From: an uncultured Oscillibacter sp.
GTDB lineage: Bacteria; Bacillota; Clostridia; Oscillospirales; Oscillospiraceae
DNA: 9,132 bases
Direction of reading: 5' to 3'
NCBI GenBank assembly: GCA_910588005.1
Contig: CAJUQM010000070.1
Coordinates: 1-9,132 of the forward strand
Made by a program: the position numbers and the translations under genes. Below are positions 1 through 5,635 of the stretch, piece by piece. The notes under the pieces are model-generated. The model worked only from the letters and a program-made list of their open reading frames with translations, was not told the DNA's origin and searched no databases. Each line of letters begins with the position of its first letter. The first letter of the stretch is position 1.

Positions 1-51
1 TCGACCTCTAGCGTGACAGGCTAGCGTTCTAACCAACTGAACTACCGGGCC
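1..51 (-). tRNA. tRNA-Asp (anticodon GUC), 3' part cut off by window edge
   Basis: Read on the minus strand, the 5' acceptor half is GGCCCGG, followed by TA, a D-arm closed by GTTC/GAAC, and an anticodon stem CTAGC/GCTAG. The stem encloses the loop CTGTCAC, so the anticodon is GTC (plus-strand bases 15-17), which is aspartate. The variable region starts but the T-arm and 3' acceptor strand lie beyond base 1. It follows tRNA-Val by 11 bases and is presumably on the same transcript. Confidence 0.93.
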
Positions 52-62
52 ATCAAACAAAG

Positions 63-139
63 TGGTGGGAACAACTGGACTCGAACCAGTGACCCCCTGC
101 TTGTAAGGCAGGTGCTCTAACCAGCTGAGCTATGCTCCC
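63..139 (-). tRNA. tRNA-Val (anticodon UAC)
   Basis: A complete cloverleaf is visible on the minus strand. The acceptor GGGAGCA pairs with TGTTCCC (one G-U), the D-arm is GCTC/GAGC, and the anticodon stem CCTGC/GCAGG encloses CTTACAA, giving anticodon TAC (plus bases 103-105). The T-arm ACTGG/CCAGT has loop TTCGAGT. The discriminator base is A and the CCA end is encoded in the DNA (63-65). It is the first gene of a two-tRNA (or longer) operon running off the left edge. Confidence 0.97.
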
Positions 140-145
140 GGGTTA

Positions 146-165
146 CCGTCTTTCTGTCAGACGGC
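146..165 (-). other. Leader hairpin of the tRNA operon
   Basis: CCGTCT and AGACGG pair around a 7-base loop. On the minus strand the hairpin sits between the predicted transcription start (about 166) and the 5' end of tRNA-Val at 139, so it fills nearly the whole 5' leader of the precursor. There is no U-tail, so it is not a terminator. It may shape the leader removed by RNase P; that role is inferred. Confidence 0.5.
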
Positions 166-172
166 AAAAGTT

Positions 173-201
173 ATTATACGCAAAGAGGCCCCTTCTGTCA
201 A
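173..201 (-). promoter_or_regulatory. Perfect-consensus sigma-A promoter of the tRNA operon
   Basis: On the minus strand the -35 box is TTGACA (196-201) and the -10 box TATAAT (173-178), separated by exactly 17 bases. Both hexamers match the sigma-A consensus at 6/6. Transcription should start near 166 and read hairpin, tRNA-Val, tRNA-Asp. Full consensus is typical of strong stable-RNA promoters. It lies just downstream of the hslO stop codon. Confidence 0.93.
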
Positions 202-219
202 CCCAATTTTACGAAATTT

Positions 220-1110
220 TCAAAAATTTTTCCGTATCCCGGCCAGCAGCGATTCCAGCTCCGCTTTTGTAAAGCGCTGCACATTGTCGCAAAAGCGGCA
301 GGTCAGCTCCGCGCCGCCCTGTTCGTCGATGATGCTCTTCAGCTCTTCCGGACCAAGACTGATCAGCGCCCGCTCCATCCGGTCCCGGCTGCAATCGCAC
401 CGGTATGCGATGGGGGACCGCTCCAGAATCTCCAGGTCAAAGTCGGACAGCAGCTCCCGCAGCATGGCCTCCGAACTGTTGCTCCGGCTCAGCAGGCTTG
501 TCACGGAGCCGGCGGCCATCACGCCGCGCTCCACCTTGGTGATGACGTCGTCCCCTGCGCCGGGCAGCAGCTGGATCAGGTATCCTCCCGCCGCCAGGAC
601 GCTTTGATCCCGGTCTACCAATACGCCTAGTCCGCAGGCTGTGGGAATCTGTTCGGACTCCACAAAATAGGCGGCCAGATCCTCCGCGATTTCACCGCCC
701 AGCAGGCCTACGCTGCCCACGTAGGGGTCTTTCATATGCAGGTCCCGGATGACGGTCAGCGTGCCGTCACAGCCCACGGCGGTTCCCACGTCCAGCTTTC
801 CGTCGGGGCGCAGGGGCAGGTCAACCGCGGGATTGTCCACCGTTCCCCGGACGTTGCCCTGATTGTCGGATACCGCCAGAAGGATGCCCAGAGGGCCGCC
901 GCCCTGGATGCGCAGGGTCAGGCTGGCCCCGTCTCCCTTGAGGGCGTTGCCCATCATGGACGCCGCCGCCAGAGTCCGGCCAAGAGCCGCCGTAGCCGCC
1001 GGCAGGGTTTTGTGGATCTGCCGTGCCCGCTCCGTCAGCTCCCGGGTGGTGACCGCCACGGCCTTCACCATCCCGTCCTTCGTAATTGCCCGCACCAACT
1101 GATCGCCCAT
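220..1110 (-). CDS. hslO: Hsp33 redox-regulated holdase chaperone
   Basis: Cytoplasmic chaperone that is inactive when reduced and zinc-bound. On oxidative unfolding it forms disulfides and holds unfolded proteins. The 296-residue product is full length for the family. The N-terminal substrate-binding domain covers roughly residues 1-180 (GGGPLG near 70-75, VGTAVG near 108-113). The C-terminal redox switch carries all four zinc cysteines as C238-x-C240 and C271-x-x-C274. The start at 1110 is set by a strong AAAGGAG 10 bases upstream. That site overlaps the TAA of the preceding methyltransferase gene (15-base gap), so it is the third gene of the yerC operon and probably translationally coupled. 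No clear terminator follows it; an AT-rich stretch leads straight into the tRNA promoter, so read-through into the tRNA genes is possible. Confidence 0.96.
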   Translation of the reverse strand: MGDQLVRAITKDGMVKAVAVTTRELTERARQIHKTLPAATAALGRTLAAASMMGNALKGDGASLTLRIQGGGPLGILLAVSDNQGNVRGTVDNPAVDLPLRPDGKLDVGTAVGCDGTLTVIRDLHMKDPYVGSVGLLGGEIAEDLAAYFVESEQIPTACGLGVLVDRDQSVLAAGGYLIQLLPGAGDDVITKVERGVMAAGSVTSLLSRSNSSEAMLRELLSDFDLEILERSPIAYRCDCSRDRMERALISLGPEELKSIIDEQGGAELTCRFCDNVQRFTKAELESLLAGIRKNF

Positions 1111-1125
1111 GATCGCACTACTCCT

Positions 1126-1881
1126 TTACAAATGATCCTCTTCTCTCATGCACCGCACAATCCAGCGGTCCTCGTCCTCCGCCGGGGGACGGGCGGACAG
1201 ATCTCCGGTAATGGTGATCTCCACAAAGCCGGCCTCCGCCAGGTACCGCCGCAGCTCCTCCGCCTCCCAGGCCCGCTCACGGTGCTCCTCGAAATCCCGC
1301 TCCCAGGCGCCGTCCTCCCGCAGGCGGAACAGGTCCACCTGGTAGGTGCAGGCTTTCGTTCTCTCAGAGAAAAACGTCCGCCACACGCAGAAGCTCTCCT
1401 CCGTCTCGTCCATATACATCTGCCCGTCCATCCGCCGCAGCTTGCAGGGGGTATTGACGTCAAAGACAAACTGCCCGCCGGGCCTCAGCCAGCGGTGCAC
1501 CCGCCGGAAGGTCTCCTGAAGATCCCGTGTCTGCGTCAGGTAGTTCAGGGAATCCAAGGTGGAGACCGCCGCGTCTACCGGCTGGAGCAGCCGCAGCCGG
1601 GGCATGGCCTGGTGGATGAACAGCGGCGGAGACTCCAGCCCCGCAGCCTTTGCCGCCGCCTGGGCCAGCATTTCCTCCGAGCCGTCCACGGCAGTCACAC
1701 GGTACCCCCGCTCTGCCAGAAGGCAGGCGATGGTCCCGGTGCCGCAGGCCAGGTCCAAAACGCTTTCAACCGGAATCCGGCTCTTTCGGAAGAGCCGCTC
1801 CAGAAAGTCCGCCCGCCGCCGGTAGGCTCCGTCCGCCATCAATCCGTCATAGCTGGAGGCCAAAGCGCCATAGCCGCTCAT
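1126..1881 (-). CDS. Class I SAM-dependent methyltransferase (YqeM-like)
   Basis: A 251-residue Rossmann-fold methyltransferase. SAM-binding motif I is LDLACGTGT at residues 42-50. The acidic end of strand 2 is VDGS (D66), and the post-III motif LRPGG lies at 132-136 before FVFDVNTP. The N-terminal YGALASSYDGLM pattern and overall length resemble the small-molecule-type methyltransferases annotated as YqeM or class I SAM methyltransferase in Firmicutes. The substrate cannot be read from the sequence. The ATG overlaps the yerC TGA in an ATGA junction, and there is no strong ribosome binding site, so translation probably depends on coupling to yerC. The gene is followed 15 bases later by hslO. 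The family call is firm; the substrate is unknown. Confidence 0.9.
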   Translation of the reverse strand: MSGYGALASSYDGLMADGAYRRRADFLERLFRKSRIPVESVLDLACGTGTIACLLAERGYRVTAVDGSEEMLAQAAAKAAGLESPPLFIHQAMPRLRLLQPVDAAVSTLDSLNYLTQTRDLQETFRRVHRWLRPGGQFVFDVNTPCKLRRMDGQMYMDETEESFCVWRTFFSERTKACTYQVDLFRLREDGAWERDFEEHRERAWEAEELRRYLAEAGFVEITITGDLSARPPAEDEDRWIVRCMREEDHL

Positions 1882-2168
1882 TTCTGTTTCATCCGGGAGA
1901 ATACCTTGGCGTAACCGCCTGCGCCGTAGCTCAAAGAGCGGTTGACCCGGCTGATGGTGGCGCTGGAGGCCCCGGTGCGCTCCAGAATGTCGTTATAGAT
2001 CATGCCGTCGTCCAGCAAAGATGCCACTTCAAACCGCTGCTCCATAGAGCGGAGTTCAGACACGGTGCACAGGTCCTGAAAAAAATCATAGCACTCCTGC
2101 TCGTCTTTCAGCTGCAAGATCGCTCTGTACAGCAGGTCGCTCTTTTCCTTTTTGCCGATCTTCACCAT
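1878..2168 (-). CDS. yerC: YerC/YecD family TrpR-related DNA-binding protein
   Basis: A 96-residue protein of the YerC group, distant relatives of the tryptophan repressor TrpR. The TrpR-like helix-turn-helix spans about residues 39-79: LRSMEQRFEVASLL, then DILERTGASSATISRVNRSL. The basic C-terminal tail ends SRMKQK. These proteins are thought to be small transcription regulators; the ligand and target are not evident here. The ATG at 2168 is preceded by a poor G-rich site (GGGGGGA, about 7 bases away) instead of a standard AAGGAG. It is the first gene of the operon, with an ATGA overlap to the methyltransferase. An autoregulatory role is possible but only inferred from its first position. 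Confidence 0.92.
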   Translation of the reverse strand: MVKIGKKEKSDLLYRAILQLKDEQECYDFFQDLCTVSELRSMEQRFEVASLLDDGMIYNDILERTGASSATISRVNRSLSYGAGGYAKVFSRMKQK

Positions 2169-2207
2169 GATGTGGTCCCCCCATGCCCTCTTTGTACTTC
2201 AAGCGGA

Positions 2208-2229
2208 GGAGGCGCCGGCCGGCGGCTCC
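2208..2229 (-). other. GC-rich hairpin in the yerC leader
   Basis: GGAG-G-CGCCG faces CGGCG-G-CTCC with one G-G mismatch and a minimal loop. It lies in the predicted 5' untranslated leader (start about 2237, yerC ATG at 2168). There is no T-run after it, so it is not a terminator. It could affect mRNA stability or act as an operator; neither is shown. Confidence 0.35.
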
Positions 2230-2243
2230 CCTCTGTTTTTCAT

Positions 2244-2272
2244 ATTTTAACACTTCATTGTATGAAAGTAAA
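2244..2272 (-). promoter_or_regulatory. Predicted sigma-A promoter of yerC-methyltransferase-hslO
   Basis: On the minus strand the -35 is TTTACT (2267-2272, 4/6) and the -10 TAAAAT (2244-2249, 5/6), with a 17-base spacer. A TG one base before the -10 box makes it an extended -10. Transcription would start near 2237, leaving a leader of about 69 bases. The AT-rich patch stands out against the GC-rich surroundings. Confidence 0.7.
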
Positions 2273-2370
2273 GGGGCCATTTTAAAAATTTCCCCCATGG
2301 GACGCACCAGTCTTTGTCCTCCTCCATAAGCTGGGGAAAAGTTTGATTGAGGCGGAGAGGAGCGGCGAGA

Positions 2371-3087
2371 ATGGCGCGAAACAGTCTGACGGAGCTGCAC
2401 ACGGAACCCTTTGCGGCGGAGCGGGAGTGGACGGTGGAGGACATTCCGGTGCTGACGGCATCGGTGTCGGTTCCCCAGCCGGTGCCGGCACAGGACCGGG
2501 TGTCCCGGCGTATCCGCCGGTATTACCAGCTTCAGTGCCGGACCTACCTCCGCTATTGCGAGCGCTGGCTTCTGCCCCAGGCGGAAACGGCATACCGCGA
2601 GGCGCTGGCTGCCAGCGCCCCCTTGCCGTGTCTCCGGGCCGAGCTGCGGTATGAGATCACCTACAATCAAGGCGGACTCTGGAGCCTGTACACGCAGTCG
2701 CGGGAGACGGCGGCGTCAGGTCCTGCGCTGCTCACCCGCCGGGGGGATACCTGGGACCTCGCCGGAGGATACCCGGTGGAACTGTCGGCCTTTTTCCCGC
2801 CCCGCAGCGGGTGGAAAAAGATGCTCCTCGCCCTGGCCGCGGAGGAAATTCAGAGGCAGGAGAGCGCCGGGATCTCCCGCTATCACGAGGGATGGCGGCG
2901 GGCAATGCGCCGGCGGTTCAACGCGCAGAATTACTACTTAACCGAAAAGGGACTGACTTTTTTCTTTCCCATGTATGCCATCGCCCCTCCTGTGGAGGGC
3001 ATTCCGGTGTTTACGCTGCCCTATGGAACGGCCCGGCTTCGTCTGCCGGGTCTCCTGCCTGCGGACAGGGAGGGAGAAAATTCCTAA
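2371..3087 (+). CDS. DUF3298 (RsiV-like) domain protein, soluble
   Basis: A 238-residue protein whose C-terminal half fits the DUF3298 family, the fold found in the RsiV anti-sigma factor and its relatives. The signature is at about 188-220: YYLTEKGLTFFFPMYAIAPP, then GIPVFTLPY. The N-terminal part (IPVLTASVSVPQP near 25-38, then a long basic helix) resembles the DUF4163 region that often precedes DUF3298. Unlike RsiV there is no signal peptide, lipobox or membrane segment, so it is probably cytoplasmic. I chose the ATG at 2371 because AGGAG lies 8 bases upstream; an in-frame TTG at 2347 has no such site. It stands alone, divergent from yerC, and ends at a bidirectional terminator. The function is unknown. 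Confidence 0.8.
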   Translation: MARNSLTELHTEPFAAEREWTVEDIPVLTASVSVPQPVPAQDRVSRRIRRYYQLQCRTYLRYCERWLLPQAETAYREALAASAPLPCLRAELRYEITYNQGGLWSLYTQSRETAASGPALLTRRGDTWDLAGGYPVELSAFFPPRSGWKKMLLALAAEEIQRQESAGISRYHEGWRRAMRRRFNAQNYYLTEKGLTFFFPMYAIAPPVEGIPVFTLPYGTARLRLPGLLPADREGENS

Positions 3088-3093
3088 AGCGTA

Positions 3094-3129
3094 AAAAACA
3101 TCCGGGAGCGGACGCTCCCGGACGTTTTC
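3094..3129. terminator. Bidirectional intrinsic terminator
   Basis: TCCGGGAGC (3101-3109) and GCTCCCGGA (3114-3122) form a perfect 9-bp stem with a GGAC loop. It is flanked by AAAAC on the left and GTTTT on the right, so both strands have a U-tract: CGTTTTCATTTTT on plus, ATGTTTTTTAC on minus. It serves the convergent DUF3298 gene (plus) and upp (minus). Confidence 0.93.
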
Positions 3130-3133
3130 ATTT

Positions 3134-3766
3134 TTACTTTGTTCCGAAGATCCGGTCCCCGGCGTCGCCCAGGCCCGGCACGATGTAGCCCTTCTCGTTC
3201 AGATGGCCGTCCACCGCGCCGCAGTAGATATCTACGTCCGGGTGGTTTTTCTGGATGCGCTCAATGCCCTCCGGCGCCGCCAGCAGCACCATCAGCTTGA
3301 TATTGGTGCAGCCGTACTCCTTTATAAAGCCGATGGCGGCGTCGGCGCTGCCGCCGGTGGCCAGCATGGGGTCCACAATCAGGATATCCCGCTCGGCCAC
3401 GTCCTTGGGCATCTTGCAGAAGTACTTCACCGGCTCCAGCGTCTCCTCGTTCCGGTACAGGCCGATGTGGCCCACCCGGGCGCCGGGGACCATCCGCAGT
3501 ACGCCGTCCACCAGCCCCAGACCCGCCCGCAGGATGGGCACCACGGCGAACTTCTTGCCCTTGAGAGTGGGGGCGGTGGTCTTGCAGATGGGGGTCTCCA
3601 CCTCCCGCTCCGTCAGGGGCAGGTCCCGGGTGGCCTCGTAGGTGATCAGCATCCCGATCTCGCTGACCAGCTCCCGAAAGTCCTTGACGCTGGTGTTTTT
3701 GTCCCGCAGGATGGTCAGCTTGTGAGCAACCAACGGGTGGTCCATGACATGCACGTTGCCGTTCAT
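3134..3766 (-). CDS. upp: Uracil phosphoribosyltransferase
   Basis: Converts uracil and PRPP to UMP in the pyrimidine salvage pathway, in the cytoplasm. The 210-residue product has the normal length. The type I PRTase PRPP loop is VDPMLATGGS at 131-140, and the uracil-binding C-terminal motif is GYIVPGLGDAGDR at 193-205. The ILRAGLGLVDG block near 78-88 is also typical. The ATG at 3766 follows AAGGAGA at a 7-base distance. It lies 21 bases after the unknown membrane-protein gene and is the last gene of the tsaE operon, ending 4 bases before the bidirectional terminator. A TATAAT at 3787-3792 could start a very short separate transcript, but it has no -35 partner. Confidence 0.97.
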   Translation of the reverse strand: MNGNVHVMDHPLVAHKLTILRDKNTSVKDFRELVSEIGMLITYEATRDLPLTEREVETPICKTTAPTLKGKKFAVVPILRAGLGLVDGVLRMVPGARVGHIGLYRNEETLEPVKYFCKMPKDVAERDILIVDPMLATGGSADAAIGFIKEYGCTNIKLMVLLAAPEGIERIQKNHPDVDIYCGAVDGHLNEKGYIVPGLGDAGDRIFGTK

Positions 3767-3787
3767 ACGAATCTCTCCTTCTATAAA

Positions 3788-4357
3788 TTATATCTTGCTC
3801 TGTTGTCTCAATGTATCCACAAGGATGATGGCATCCCTCCGGGACAGCGTCCCGATACAGATAAACCGCCGGCCCTGGCCGAAGGCGGCATGACTGCCCT
3901 TCGCATCCCTTGTATACTCGTCCCACAGCCGCACCACCGCGCCCTGTCCGCCAACGCCCCAGAGGACGTCATAGACCTGCGTCGTGACCGGTTGTCCGGC
4001 AGCATCATAGAATTGGACCCTTTCATCATAGTGGGACTTCTTGCTCTCAAGCGTCAATTTTGTCCGTCCATCGGGGTCTATATCCAAGCCGTCGATCCAG
4101 AAGCTCCCCTCAAAGGTCCGCTTCCCCGCCCGGTTCCATGTGTACGTCCCCCGAATGACGGCCTCGTGATCCTCTGCGAAGTCCATATTGTCCATACGGT
4201 ACTCCACCGCCGTGCCTGACCAGGAGACCTCTTCGGAGTGAGGCATATACCAGATCACCAGATAGGCCGCCAGGCACAACGCAGCCAGAACGATCAGCCA
4301 TTTCCAGAGCCGCCCAGACAGCGGGGATCCACTTTTTTCATTGGCCGCTTTTTTCAC
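3788..4357 (-). CDS. Hypothetical single-pass membrane protein
   Basis: I do not recognise this 189-residue protein. It has a basic N-terminus (KKAANEK...), then one hydrophobic segment at about residues 19-38 (WKWLIVLAALCLAAYLVIWY). That suggests a signal anchor with a roughly 150-residue outward-facing domain rich in aromatic and charged beta-type stretches (EYRMDNMDF, TYTWNRAGKRTFEGSFWIDG). No lipobox cysteine follows the segment. It starts with GTG; AAAGGAG lies 10 bases upstream. An ATG at 4341 overlaps the tsaB stop but is out of frame, so the GTG is favoured. It overlaps the end of tsaB by 20 bases and precedes upp by 21, so it is co-transcribed with both. Its position gives no clear functional clue. 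Confidence 0.82.
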   Translation of the reverse strand: MKKAANEKSGSPLSGRLWKWLIVLAALCLAAYLVIWYMPHSEEVSWSGTAVEYRMDNMDFAEDHEAVIRGTYTWNRAGKRTFEGSFWIDGLDIDPDGRTKLTLESKKSHYDERVQFYDAAGQPVTTQVYDVLWGVGGQGAVVRLWDEYTRDAKGSHAAFGQGRRFICIGTLSRRDAIILVDTLRQQSKI

Positions 4358-5054
4358 TGCTCTCCCGCTCCTTTCTCAGCCGCTCCGCCTGAGGCGGCCG
4401 CAGGTAGACGGGAAGCAGCTCCTGGGCGGACACCAGGCCGCCCTTCCGGGCTGCTTCCTCCGCCTCCAGCGCCACGGACACCGCATGCTGCATCACCAGA
4501 TGGGGCGGCGCCAGGCGGCAGGCCACATCTGCGGCCGCCAGTGCCTCCGCGCAGAGCCTTCCGCCGTCCCCCACCACGATCTTGGGACGGGAGTCCCCCC
4601 GCAGCTCCTCCGACAGCTCGTCCAACCCGATAGCCCGGTCCGGCGTCAGGCGGGTCAGCGCTCCGTTTTTCGCCTCGAACAGGGCGTTGTAGATCTGGTT
4701 CCGCCGGGCGTCCATGGCGCAGACCACCAGCCCGTCTGCAAAGGCCGCGTTCCGGGCCATGGCCGCCAGGGTGGACACGCCCACGGCGGGAATGGAGGCC
4801 GCGAAGGCCAGTCCCTTGGCAGCGGAGACGCCGATCCGGATCCCGGTAAAGGACCCGGGACCCACGGCCACTGCCACAGCGCTGATCTCCGCCATGGTGA
4901 TCTCCGCGTTTTTCATGATATGCTCTACAATAGGCATCAGGGTGCGGCTGTGGGTGAGGCCTGTGTCCTGATAGCCGGAGGCCAGTACCCGCCCGTCCTC
5001 GGTCACGGCGGCGGAGACCGCCTTGGCGGAGGTTTCTAGGGCCAGTATCTTCAT
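4338..5054 (-). CDS. tsaB: tRNA t6A37 threonylcarbamoyltransferase complex, dimerization subunit TsaB
   Basis: Subunit of the complex (TsaB, TsaD, TsaE) that transfers threonylcarbamoyl to A37 of ANN-decoding tRNAs. TsaB is an inactive ASKHA-fold protein that pairs with TsaD. The 238-residue length is typical. The N-terminus MKILALETS, the HSRTLMP block (35-41) and the signature GPGSFTGIRIG (65-75) are all present. The ATG overlaps the tsaE TGA in an ATGA junction, with AAGGAG about 10 bases upstream inside tsaE. The usual neighbours rimI and tsaD are not next to it; an unknown membrane protein and upp follow instead. Confidence 0.96.
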   Translation of the reverse strand: MKILALETSAKAVSAAVTEDGRVLASGYQDTGLTHSRTLMPIVEHIMKNAEITMAEISAVAVAVGPGSFTGIRIGVSAAKGLAFAASIPAVGVSTLAAMARNAAFADGLVVCAMDARRNQIYNALFEAKNGALTRLTPDRAIGLDELSEELRGDSRPKIVVGDGGRLCAEALAAADVACRLAPPHLVMQHAVSVALEAEEAARKGGLVSAQELLPVYLRPPQAERLRKERESSEKSGQ

Positions 5055-5482
5055 GTGAACTCCACTCCTTCCACGGTGACGGAGCGCCAGCCCTCCTCCT
5101 CCGGACAGCGGCGCAGGGTGACCCGGACGGTCTCCGGCGGCAGCGCCTCCTCCGCCCGCTCACTCCACTCCACGGCGCACACGCCGCCCCGGTCCAGATA
5201 GTCGTCCCAGCCGATGTCGAACAGGTCCCCGGCTCCTTCCAGGCGGTACAGGTCAAAGTGAAACAGGGGGAGCCGGCCGCCTGCATACTCGTTCACAATG
5301 GTGAAGGTGGGGCTGGTGACCCGCGCCCGGCACCCGAGTCCCTGGGCCAATCCCCGGGTAAAGGCGGTCTTGCCCATGCCTAAGTCTCCCCGGTAAGCCA
5401 CCACCGCTCCGGGGGAGAGCCTCTCTGCCAGCTGCCGGCCCAGGGACTCCGTCTCGGCCTCGCTGTGGGAGAGAAAATCCAT
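5051..5482 (-). CDS. tsaE: tRNA t6A37 ATPase subunit TsaE
   Basis: ATPase that drives turnover of the TsaBD complex in t6A37 synthesis. The 143-residue product is of normal length. Walker A is GDLGMGKT at 32-39, followed by the family motif TSPTF at 56-60, HFDLYR at 75-80 and the acidic EWSER block at 105-109. The start at 5482 is backed by AGGAGGG about 7 bases upstream. It is the first gene of a four-gene minus-strand operon with tsaB, the unknown membrane protein and upp, expressed from a well-formed promoter at 5525-5553. Confidence 0.96.
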   Translation of the reverse strand: MDFLSHSEAETESLGRQLAERLSPGAVVAYRGDLGMGKTAFTRGLAQGLGCRARVTSPTFTIVNEYAGGRLPLFHFDLYRLEGAGDLFDIGWDDYLDRGGVCAVEWSERAEEALPPETVRVTLRRCPEEEGWRSVTVEGVEFT

Positions 5483-5524
5483 GTTTCGTCCCTCCTCTTT
5501 TAATCAGCTGAAATATGTCAGTTT

Positions 5525-5553
5525 AGTATAGCACATTTTGAACAGACTGTAAA
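5525..5553 (-). promoter_or_regulatory. Sigma-A promoter of the tsaE-tsaB-upp operon
   Basis: On the minus strand TTTACA (5548-5553, 5/6) and TATACT (5525-5530, 5/6) are 17 bases apart, with TG one base before the -10 (extended -10). The predicted start is near 5518, about 35 bases before the tsaE ATG. Confidence 0.87.
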
Positions 5554-5568
5554 AACAAATTTGCGGCG

Positions 5569-5597
5569 TTTACAGCACTTTTTATTTGTGGTATACT
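5569..5597 (+). promoter_or_regulatory. Sigma-A promoter of the SEDS gene
   Basis: TTTACA (5569-5574) and TATACT (5592-5597) are 17 bases apart, again with a TG extended -10 (5589-5590). The predicted start is near 5604. This rules out the upstream in-frame TTG at 5561 as the start codon. The -35 box faces that of the tsaE promoter, 15 bases away. Confidence 0.87.
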
Positions 5598-5635
5598 GCA
5601 TCTGTCAAAATTCGCCTGATCAGAGGGAGCGCTCC

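Noticed and set aside
202..230. AT-rich AAAATTTT repeats after hslO as a terminator
   Set aside because: No GC stem is present, and the hairpin at 146-165 lies beyond the tRNA promoter and lacks a U-tail.
736..1914. Long plus-strand open frame of 392 codons
   Set aside because: It lies antisense to hslO and the methyltransferase, both with clear family motifs. Its translation is low-complexity Pro/Arg/Gly/His-rich, as expected for a shadow frame in GC-rich DNA, and it has no ribosome binding site.
2258..2286. TTGTAT-17-TTTAAA as a plus-strand promoter for the DUF3298 gene
   Set aside because: Only 3/6 and 4/6 matches. The same AT-rich patch is better explained by the minus-strand yerC promoter. 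The true promoter of the plus-strand gene was not identified.
3787..3792. Perfect TATAAT just before upp, as a separate upp promoter
   Set aside because: No -35 hexamer at 16-18 bases (the nearest TTGAGA is only 13 away). The sequence coincides with the ATA-TAA end codons of the upstream gene, and the leader would barely contain the ribosome binding site. It is kept only as a weak possibility.
3203..4219. Plus-strand open frame of 338 codons
   Set aside because: Antisense to upp and the membrane-protein gene. It has no recognisable domain and crosses the 21-base intergenic gap of the minus-strand operon.
4354..5286. Minus-strand open frame of 310 codons
   Set aside because: It is an alternative frame across tsaB and tsaE. 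The real frames carry the Walker A, SPTF and GPGSFTGIRIG motifs; this one is Gly/Arg-rich without motifs.
5616..5635. Palindromes CTGATCAG and GGAGCGCTCC before the SEDS start codon, as operators
   Set aside because: They are short, and the second has no room for a loop and includes the ribosome binding site. Chance is a sufficient explanation without comparative data.
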